From the NCBI GenBank assembly GCA_947579665.1, contig OX388352.1, forward strand, positions 73,012,113 to 73,076,112: 64,000 nt of DNA. The letters are read 5' to 3'. The translations under genes and the position numbers were made by a program. The notes beneath the pieces are model-generated. The model saw nothing but the letters and a program-made list of their open reading frames with translations. It was not told the origin of the DNA and ran no database searches. The DNA is from Sympetrum striolatum. Lineage: Eukaryota; Arthropoda; Insecta; Odonata; Libellulidae. This document shows, piece by piece, positions 12,201 through 24,200 of this stretch. Positions within the stretch are counted from its first letter, which is position 1; each line of letters starts with the position of its first letter.

Positions 12201-15200
12201 ACTTATTTAATAATAGAACAATCGAGCAGTGGAATGCATTGCCTGCAAGCATTGTTGAGCCATTCCCTTTTTTAGTGCATACCTTTAAGGCAAAGTTGAA
12301 GAACATTTCGTAGGGAAAACAGATGCTATATGTTAAAATTATTATAAGTTGGAGGAAATTTTGGACATAAATTGTTTGAAGGGTTATTATTTTTAATTGT
12401 TAATGCACCGAGTGAATGATTTTACAAGGTTTATTTTATAATAATGTAAGTTCTATTACTACTGCCTAAGAACGGTTTCAAGAGGGGTTTCCCTCCCTTC
12501 TAGGGCAAATGCCAGGAAAATGAGCACTCCCCTAATACATGCGTCAATCTCTTTGTAATTTTATATTTTTGTGACTATGTGTATAACATATATTGTATTT
12601 CTATTGAAATCCACTGCCACCAGGTACTGCACCTACTTGTGGTGATTTGTGTAGTAATAAGAATAATAATAAACCTAATTTAATTAACTTAATAATATTA
12701 TTTAACTTAACAAGTTAATGCACTGTGTAAACAGACCTTCACAGCTAAGTAAAGGAAGGAATTTTAAAATTTGAACATAATATTCATGTCTGCCAAATTA
12801 TAATGAAGGAGTAAATAATTTGAGAAGATGAAACAAGTCAACCCGTGACCCATCCTTTCCAGAAGGTGGGTTGACTATACTGGTCAAACTATGCTTATCT
12901 ATTATTCAATCCACTGTCATTCTCATTAACATCGCATATTGAGGCTATGGTCAAATGATATTCTGGCTTTCTAAAGGTCATAGCGATGCCCAAAAAATGA
13001 AGAATCATACACAAGCAAAATCTGATGAAGCTGATACACCCTGTATAGTTAAGATAATTATAAACAAATTCTACTTATTTCAAAGGAAATAAAAATGTTT
13101 AAATAGTGTATATTAGTATTTATAAAAGCATTACAGACCCCCAATTTAACTGACCACTGGATATAATAAGTACAACCTTAATTAAATAAAAATATACAAA
13201 ACCTTCTGACGCTTTGCTTTCATCTTAAGTATTTTGAATTATATTAATAATTTTTATAGAAGATAATTTTTTACATATTGTTAGATTTCATATATTGAGC
13301 ATTCTTAAGTAAGGTATACTACCATAATGATGTCACAAAGTATAAAACTAATTCAGTAAAATATTCTGATACACTATACATACAAATGAAAAAAATAAAT
13401 AAATATTGTAATTACAGCTATGAGTGAGGTACAGGAAGGTAGGCTTAAATTTAAAATAATTAAAATTCGACATAACTTCCAGAACTTCATCATACACTGG
13501 TATGTTATTGCTTATACTACCCAATTATTTACTTAAAATAAATTAATTTTTGGTTCCCTAGCTGGCCTTTAAATAGATGAAATATCTCTTCCTGGACATT
13601 GTTGAAATAGCAACACTGTTATTTAAACTATAAGCCACAAAAAATCCACACAAATACTGCTTTGCACAAGTCAAATGAGAAGGTGCATAAAACTCAATTG
13701 CTCAAAACATACATCTACGGAGCAATAGAATATTAAATCAGAGAATAACCAAATTAACAGTCAGAAAAAGTATATTAATTAAAGAAATTACACTTCTGAT
13801 AGTTATGGCTTTCATTTTAGATCACAAGCTTTCGCTGCATCCATCAAAAATTGACCCTACAGATTCATTAACTTGTTTACTTGGGGTATTAGAATATTTA
13901 ATAAGTTTCTACAAAATAATAAAATCCACGGAGGAAGGCGTAGTTTTGTGTAACTCCATCTTCGAAAAAATCAGGTAGACGGGGTTGTACTTTTTCCACA
14001 GCTTTATTTCAAGACAGCCGGTTTCAGCGAGTGATTGCCATCATCAGGTACAAATACAAAACACAATTTGTATCATCAGGTACAAATACAAACACAATGT
14101 GTTTTGTATTTGTACCTGATGATGGCGATCACTCGCTGAAACCGGTCGTCTTGAAATAAAGCTGTGGAAAAAGTACAACCCCGTCTACCTGATTTTTTCT
14201 ACAAAATTAAGTTGCAAACAAAAATAAGATTACAGTTTATATAACAAATATTAACAAAGAAAAACAAAAAGAAGACACTGACTTTCAATCCTAACTATTA
14301 GGATTATCCCAATGAAGTAGCAAATAAAAGAATGCTTCAAATCTGTCTCCAAGACACAATTTGTGCACTATTCTTTCTTATATGCCACCATGTGCAACAC
14401 CATTCACAAATGTATTCAACAAACCAAGGGTAAATACATAACAATTACCTCTACTTTCTACAACCACCTTCTTCGCCGTAGCAAATAGATTATTCTCTGA
14501 AAAAACAAAGCCTTTAAATATAACAAATGTAGTTGTTTGAATTATCAATAATGCTACACATAAAATAGAAGTCCATTATTACGAGTATGGCATATAACGA
14601 GAGATGCGATATAGTGAGTGATTTATTGGACCCTGTCCGTCTCACAGCAAAAAGGATAGGGAGTTACTTTCATTATAACAAGTGATCAAAATATGAGGTA
14701 TTGTTGTAATGAGTGTCATGGTTCTATATTCACCTTGCAGTTAGCATATCTCGTAATCGAAGACGTCTCACGAGTTTCCCTTTCCCTTTTGTCCCTCATG
14801 TCTCCTATATCTTATCTCCTTATATCTTGTTTCTTTTCGGCAATGATCCCTCTAGTCAGCAGTTTGAATCGAGATTCCATTTTATTGGCATCCACCTGTG
14901 GGATTTGTTTTAATTCGAAACTTGGCACCAAATCGTCTAATGGGAGGGAGTATAAGAGATATAAGCAGCGCTGTTCCGGATATCCAGGGTAACCTCTCCC
15001 TCGCGCCACTGTCATTAGTTATGAAGCGTGTGAATGAAAAATATCTTGAGAAATAAATTTGATATGAATTAGGGGTGCCTTTCCTCATGATGGTCATCGC
15101 TCTTCCATCAGTCGATCATTAGACATGAGTGCGTTCAGAGCTTTCCAATAACTGAGTTTCTAGTGTGACAGTTCTGTGATGGAGAGAAAAAGAAAGGCTT

Positions 15201-18200
15201 TAGATTTAGGAAAGAAATATGAAATTGTGCAATTGTGCGAAAGAGAAACTGCGAGTAAATCCGAAATCGGCAGATGGTATGGCCTGTCATCTTTGACTCT
15301 ATTTACGATTTTGAAGAACAAAGAATAAATGAAGTCTGCAATCATGATGCAAACCACTCCAGGAGGGTGCAAAAAACTACAACCAGCAGATAATACAGAA
15401 TTGGAATTCGCCCAGCAGCGATCTCTAGGAATTCCAATCAGGGGAACAATGATAAAAGTGAAAGCTGAAGAGAAATGGAAAAACTGGACAATTTCCATAG
15501 CACAGATGGTTGGCTTAACCAATTTAAAGGAAGAAGAGGAATATCACTCCACATAATTAGCGGTGAATCCAGTGAAGTAAATGAGCAAGCGGTACATGAT
15601 TGGCTTCCAATTCTCAAGTCAATCCTCGAAAGATACGAAGAAAAGGTAAGTAATGCAAAAAGCAAATTATCGTTTAAATACTATAAATTATAAGATAGGC
15701 CTTGTATTTAGTGTGACAAACTGTTTTTAATCTCCACATAATTAGGACATATATAATGAGGATGAGACAGCACAGCTTTACAATTTACTGCAGGAAATAA
15801 CTTAGGCTGTTAAGGGCAACCGCTGCAAAGGTGGAAAAAGTAGTAAGGAGAGGCTTACAGTTCTCCTCTGCAGGAACATGACTGGACGTGATAAACTAAA
15901 ACCATTAACTATTGGAAAATCCATGCAACCCCGAGCTTTTTGTGGCCAACGAAATATTCCTTGTACTTATGAGTCAAACGTAAAAGTTTGGATGACTGGA
16001 CAAATTTTTACACAGTGGCTAAAGGCTTTTGATGCCAAAGTTGGAGGGAGAAATAGAAAAATTGTGCTGCTCGTGGATCGCTGTCCGGGCCACCCCGTCG
16101 TTAAATTGATGAACATAGAGCTTGTGTTCCTTCTTCCTAACTGCACAAGTGTGTTGCAGCCATTAGATCAGGACATTATCCGAGCTATGAAGCACAGACG
16201 CATTCGCTGCCCTTGGATTCAAGAAGACGGACTTAATTAGACCTGTTGCAATAAATCAGCTATAACGAGTATCGCGTTATAACGAGTACTTTTCAGATTT
16301 TTGTCAGCTCTCATTAGAACGGCCTTCTACTGTATCACTATGAAATTCCAAAGCATGTCTGTTCAACAATGCACAAGGGGAAATCGCCTTTGGGAGGTGA
16401 CACGTAGTCATTCTCCGGGGGATGAGGATTTGTAGCTGTTTCTAGGTAGCTCCTAGTAATATTATTACTTAATGTCAGCATCAGCCAAACATTTGTATCA
16501 GTGGTACGTTTTGTCTAAGCACTGGCCAAACGGGCCAAGCGACTACGGGTAACCAGGTTGTTGTTGCGCTGAAAAGCTCCTCGACAAAACGTACCATTGA
16601 AATGAATCTTTGGTTGATGGACATTTGGTAATGATATTACTAGGAGCTACCTAGAAACAGCTGCAAAGCCACATATAATGATACTAAGAGCTCCAAAACA
16701 TGTATTTAAAACTATTTAGTCAACATCAGTGAAAGTGCTTCATGATGAAATGAGTATTACATTATCATACTGCAAGGGCACCTAGCATGGCTAGTTCAAA
16801 ATCAATCACAAATATATTTTGATAAAATCAGCTACATAATTTAAAAACCAATGCAACAATAGAACATTCTGAACAATAAATGCTGATAAATGATAATAAT
16901 TTGAATAAATAAATAAATATTTGTCACCTTCTGTTTTTCTGATTACTAACGTTCTGCCTTTTATTGACATCACATCTCTACGTTCATCTGATAGGGCATG
17001 CAAATAGTTTCTAATGGTTGAGTAGAATCAATTTTCCTTGGCCTAATTATCAAAATCAAATGACATTTTGCAATCTTTTAGTGCAAAAGAGCAACACACA
17101 CTGCCACAAAATAAGAGATAGGGTAGGATAATGATTCATAGCAAAGGACAAGACCAGTCTATAAGGAAAAGTTCTCTGGCTGCCTCTGCTGGTGATGAGG
17201 CTCAAGAGCATTTACATTTACTCTCCTAATCCTAAACTTCCATTACTTTTGACCTCAGTAGTCCATCAAAAAAGTGAGGAAAAAGAGAGGAAGGAAAGCA
17301 GTGCCAAAATCCTATTTAGAATGGCAGCATCCGAAAAGGCTAAACAATATCATCAGGTCGAACAATTACAGTTTTTGTGTAACAGTTATTTATTAGAAGG
17401 TTTATCGGTTTTAAGATGAACAATGAATTTACAACTTAAAAGAAATTAAAATTTTGTATTGATCCTTTTAACCAAGAACTACTGCAATAATAATGATTGA
17501 TTTTGTGTATGTTTGCTAAAATTTTCTCTATTAAGATTGGCATCATCAAAAAAAGCTGCAAGGAAGACATTAATACATCCTGCCAGCGTCAAATGAAGAA
17601 AGCAGAATTTTTTCATCATTCTGTGTGCCAATATAGCAATGTAACTGGCACCAGCCAGTAAATGGAATGGTGGGCAAAGGGGGGGGGGGGTCTTAACAAG
17701 TCATGTGCATATTTCACTCATGAGTGATATTGTGAGGGCAAGCGAGGGGCATTTGACTCTCAAGAGTGATGTAGTTTCCCTCTCTATGAAAGCATGAAGG
17801 GACTAGGAAGTTGTTGTGGCCATTCTTATTTCTTCAGTGTGTCGCTCACTGTTCACATTATGAGTTTGGGGGAAAATGCATCCATATCTAGACATGCAGT
17901 GAATGTGTTAAATGGTGTACAAAAAACAATTTTTTGTTTCCTAATTGTGATCTGAATTTGAAACACTGACTTCTGTTATTTATTATTTCCATTGAAATTT
18001 CCAGGCATGATATTCTTTCTAAACAAAAATGTATGAATAAATAGCAAATAGCATCTTTTCTGCAGATGCCACCAATAGAGAAATACAAATGCTACAAATT
18101 GTTTGCTACCAGATTTAGGCATATGAAAAGATTGCTGCAGGGAAAATTTTGTCAAAATAGATTTTTAACAAGTTTTTGAACTAATTTTTAAGCATTAGTA

Positions 18201-21200
18201 CGATTATACCCAAGACTCATCATTAAAACCACAATATTGTCTACAAATTCATCATTTCCAAAAATCGATTAATTTATCCGATTTGCCTACAAATTAAATG
18301 ACCAGGAAGTAATCCAATGTGACTTTGTTTAAACAAATCATATGGCATTCATGAAACTTATTCTCAGGCCATCTTTTCATTAAGTGGTATCTAACTAAAA
18401 CGAAACAAACAGTTACACCCCCCATTAGTTGATAAACAGATTTGAAAGGACATCGTAATACCAGGCCTTAGTCTACAGATGTGTATTTTCCAGGAAATAT
18501 AACACATATGCAGACAGAGAAAATATGCATTTTAACCCATTTAAATAAATATTTTACAAAACAGAAACAAAACTCATAAATATTATTTTCACAGGGACCA
18601 AAATAATCATTATAAGATCAAAACAATTCATGTATTGTTTATGTACAAATACATAAATAGCAACTATTAGGTGGGATACCATAAATTCTCAAATCTAAGA
18701 TACCATACATTTTTAGACCTTCCACAACTTGGATAAATCTTACATTTTTTACTATAATACATTATCCTAAAGCAGGTTTTGACTTCTCAAATGTGACTTT
18801 CACAAGTTTTTCACAAGACTTTCAAGTTTAGGTGCATCTTAGATTGCAGAAATACATCTTAATATTACTATTACATATCAAATAATGTTATTTTTGAGGT
18901 CAAAAGAGTTGAGAGAGGTTTGGGAAATATTAAGGAGATACCAAAGGGTGAATCAGCTTGACCTTAAAGGCATTTCTATACCTTACAGAGAAGAAAAACA
19001 ATTAGCATCACTGTGTGATATTATAAAAAGTACAATATACATCCAAGTATAACACTTTTTTAAATTTAAATTTAATTAAGTTGAACTGGTCATATTTACT
19101 TCATCTTCAAATGTATCTTTTAGGTAATTAGTGTAAATTATTAGGTAAGAACCACTCCTTTAAATTTTTTAATAATATTTATCGACATTGGCCAACCACC
19201 ACTAGTGTGTGCTACTCTTCACAAGAGAAACACCCCATTTTTCCCCATTATACACATAATATAATTACAATGATTATATGAATAATAATTACTGTAAATC
19301 GTGGAAACAGCAAGTATAGAGAAGCAAACAACCAACTACTCACTAATTATGGATTAACATTTAACCAGTTCCACAGCACAAATATATTACCATCTTAAAT
19401 TAAACTTAGATATAAAAAGGGTAATTGTTAAGAAGATTTTCCCTACACAGACACCTTCTTACATATCAAATTGTAATAATAGACTGGCCCTCATAGTTGT
19501 TGAAAACTGCTTTGCAGAGTGTGTTACATCCTGATCATCCCAAGTCTTTCATTTTAAATTTGTTTTTTATATTTTAAGTTAACTTCCTGAAATCAGGGTG
19601 CATTTTATATGCCAATAAATATACTAATATCAATATATATCATGAAACTACTACTGGACAAATAAATGAAATAAATACGAATTCGAAAATCACATCAAAA
19701 GACAGTTGACTTAGTATTACCGCCATAGTTTTAACATTGCCCACATTAACATGAACATCAGTATATGGAAGCTTGATATCCTTAACAATGGAAAGCAATC
19801 AATTGCCATTGGTTATGCTGTTATAGTTGCTCAATAGTAACCAAAGCTAGCATTTACACAGCAGAAACCGATGCTAACAAATACACAACAAACTTATACC
19901 AACTTCAAAATAAAGAAACACCAACTAACACTTGATGTTCACATCGATAAATAATGGCAGGAAGTACGGACAAATTATGAACATTTACTGCAATAGCTAA
20001 TATCATGCTCCACTGATGTTTTTGCCATTTCTACAAAAAAACAGGGTCACATGCTTAAATGAGAATAAAGCTCACCAGGGGTTGGACGGAGTACAGGGAC
20101 GACATTCAGCTTGTACCAATTTTAAAGTTGAAGATGCAGTCACATCAATGGCAGTTGCCAGCATATGGCCAAATTTCTTCTTTGCAATTCAGCTGCATTC
20201 AATTGGTATATTATTTTTTTATTTTCCTTGTTCTCTTGATATCTTCCTTTAAATCAGGCAGAAGATGACTGCATTCACTAAGAAAAACATGAACAACTTC
20301 ACTGTCTCCCCATGTTGCTGAATAGAAGGAAAGCCTGTGTACCAAATAGAGGTAGTAACTAGTTATAAGGTCCTTAAGATTTTTTTTTTCCACCTTAATA
20401 AAATTTTGAGTATAATATTTAAAATGAGGGCTGTTGACATGCACCTAGGCCACATATATTAAGATGAAATAGTTCAGCATTGATATTTTTAAAACAAAGG
20501 CATAATGATGGACAAACCCAATATTTATAGACCCAAGGCTTTCAATCATATTATTTTTAGAGAAAAACAGTAAGCATGATGTGGGATTACCAAGTTTCAA
20601 GCAGCAGATATTTTAAAGTGAATAAAGAAGTCATGGGTCCTCATAAACTGAAGAATTTCCATGGTATTATTTTCTTACAGCAGAAGCAAGAATAAAGCAC
20701 TGTTTTCTTCACTAAAGTTAAACATAAAAATAAAATCGCTATGTACAGAAAAATAGAACACCTACATAAAATTCAATTATTTTCAGAATAAAAGCTACAT
20801 TGTACAGCTCCTACATATTTATTTGAGTTTTAATAACATCATGTAGTCTTTAGGAACCTAGCTTGACAGCTTCTTACAGAAAGAAAACTATTTTTCTCAC
20901 TTTCTATGCAAATATCATTCTGAAAAAGCCTTCACTGACTAATTCTTTTTCGCCTAAGAAAATATTTAAAAAAACATGGACAAACTCCTACCGTGATAAC
21001 AAATCAGTTTACACCACAGAGAATTTCCTAAAAGAGAAGGTGAAATGATCCCTTTCTGGCATTTCATCCCTCTTACTTAACGGAAAACTCTAAAGAAAAA
21101 TCTATCTAAATTTAAATTATCAAACAATATTGAGTTTAAGAGAAAACTGGTCAGGGTAGTGACAAACATAAGTAGAAGAGAAAAACCATGAAATAGAGAA

Positions 21201-24200
21201 GAAAGCTCCAAGGGAATGTTTTGTTACTGTATACATAACTTTAGTATAATTTTAATTACATTCTTTAATTGAACCTTGAGTTTTCCAATCATAGTGAACG
21301 ATGAGAATGGGATGAAAATCATTTGGATATCTCACCAAAAAATATATATAGATATTTTTTATGCACCGGCTCTTGTGACTTTTTAGCTTATTGTAGGGAT
21401 ATATCACATTGCCACAAAAACACTAGCCAACCAATGTTATTGTGGGAGGTTTTTAGAACATTTGAAGTTGCTTACAAGGCAAATTAAATTCAAATTTTTG
21501 TAAAATCTTACCTTAACAAATTAATATTTTCATCTTTTACTTAGAAATGAAAAGGCCAAGAAAGAATTTAAATGCACTGACATGAGGTAAAGTAAATCAT
21601 AACTCAAGTTTCAACACAAAACAAAGATGAATTTTTTTCAGTTGAAACTCAGTTTGTGATTTCTAATTTCCCTGAATGTCTTTTATAAATAACATTTCTT
21701 AGATTATACAGTTAGATTTAAGTCACAAGAGGTTAAACTGCAAAATTTGCCATTTTATGGAAAAACTACACAATAACAATCTACGATAGTTTAAGTTACT
21801 TATGGAAAGAAAAGTTGCACTGTGGATCAGACTTACTCACTCAATGATGCAAAAACAGGTAAAGAAATAACTTAATACTTGAATATACAGTAAGTGAAGA
21901 CTAATAATGCAAACATAAAATGAATAGTTGTACTGGGAATAAATTAGATACCACTGACTTAATTTATTAAGACATGTAACTTTGGACAATTATCGAGCTC
22001 AGTATCAATATTATTTATGGTAGATAGTCTGAGTAAGAGCGAAGACAACTTATTTTACATTGACCCTAAATCTGTAGAATACTGGAACTAACATACCTTA
22101 TCATTCAATATATCACTTAACCATAACTTCCCAATTTAAAATTGAGTGAATACTGCCTAGCACACAACAGGAACTGTGCAGAGAGATGGTTTTGCAACAT
22201 TCTGCTTCAAAAACATCATTTTCATTAACATTGACTTCTTAGTTTTGAACACAAAACTCTCATACTATGCAAAACTCCAATTCACGGTGCAAATATGACT
22301 ACCAGAACCCTCAAGTTTATTAACAAAAACAATATAATTGAGATTCATAAATAAGAATACATTAAGAGATGCATGAGTGCATGTTGACAAACATTAGCAT
22401 AGAACCCCCAAAACAAATTGAACTCCTGTCGATACATCATAAAATACTAACGAGAATGATATGTAATCAACAAAGAGGAAATTAAAAGCAAAGTGAGATA
22501 AAATACAAAATTATTTTATCTACTGTATTCGATAATGAAGAATGAGAAAAAAACTTCCATTGCAAAGTATTGAAAGGAGCTAATAACAACCACATATCAT
22601 AAGTTTTAAATGGAAGCCTGTGATTATGCAGGGTATGATAATGGATGTAAGTCATATCTATTATATAGAGATATAGCATGTTTCTAGAATTCACATACCA
22701 ATTTGCATGAGTGATGTACTTCCTGGTTTTAACGTTTATCAATACCAAAAAATCCAATAAAATTCCATTCCTATGACCTGATAGTTTTTTACATTTAATA
22801 TAAAACATGAAACCTTTTAGAAAATAAACAATTGCCTACCAGGGAAAACTGCATAATGTGCGAACATTTTTTAAGTCACAGAAAGCACAAAAAATTAAAT
22901 ACTCATTACATGATTGCGTACTATCTGAAGAAACATTTCAGCGATATTGTATGCAATGCTAATTATTAAGCACAGAAAAATTGGTAAATGCTTTCTTAAT
23001 ACATAAAAATATATAAATTCAACAGTCATTCGTTAAAACAATCATGACATTTAATATATCACAAAAAAGCTATAACCACAACAAAGAACACGTTTACATT
23101 AAAAATGAAATATTTTCAATTTAACCGAATAAAAATTTTAACTTGACGAATTTTAGAATACACATACGAACATAAAGATAACATAACAAAGTTTTCGCAT
23201 GAAACCCAATAGAAGAGGCAAAAAGAAGAAATGCATCGACCAATGGATAAGAAATTTTTCAGCCTCAACCAATAGGAAATAAGTAAATGATGCTACAACT
23301 GAAAATGAAAAACCCTACAGGTACCAAAAGAACACCGCAACTATTCAAAATCTTCCTTATTACAAGTGATTACTGCAATCATTTATACCACCTTCCATTA
23401 CCAAGTTTTTAATCATGCATTTATTAATGGAACGGCACTTCAGATTACTGGTTATTATAAGTTAGTAGAATTAGAATTACATATCTCCAAATAATTCGAC
23501 GTAAGTGTATGCACTTGAAAAACTTCCTGTTGAATGATGAATTTCATCTGCTTTCATTAGAGGTATATCTTGGGCTCTATTCAAGAACTCAAGCAACAAA
23601 AGAGACAATGCGCTTACGAGATTAAGGCTCATTAACGAAGACAACTACGAATGAATCCGAAGAGGAACCAACGCACTACTGATAACAAATGAAATCGGCT
23701 TAAGAATTGCTAGTCTTACATCGCGAAGAGGTTGTCTAGAGGATAATTCCTTGATTCTTCACGATGAACACAATTTGTTCTCGATAATAAAGCATTCATT
23801 TACCTTTAAATTTCCATGGAATCCAACATTCTGATGTATTCTGAAGCACAATAATCCAACAATGCAGAAACACAGTAAACAGCTCCTTTCATTCACTAAC
23901 GATCTCAGCAACCTATATTTTCTTCACCTCAGTTGTTACTCACATATTAGCAACACCAACTACAGCACTTCGTAAAACAACGCTTTCCACAACGTAGAAG
24001 AATGAAAACGTGTATCACTTTCAACACAAAACACGACTCTAAGTAACTCTTAAAGGACCATTACTTCGATGTGACAGGAGCCTGCAGGATTTTCCTTCAC
24101 TGCGTTACCATAACATATACTATATAACATGTGATCTTTTCGAACATTGGAGTGTTTTAACTTGGATTTATCTAGAAATAGGTCGTTTGCCCCGAGGTGC

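Noticed and set aside
13840..13880. Minus-strand GQFLMDAAKACDLK with stop after CTGTAG
   Set aside because: Would end the gene in the middle of the phase-consistent exon chain; too short to trust.
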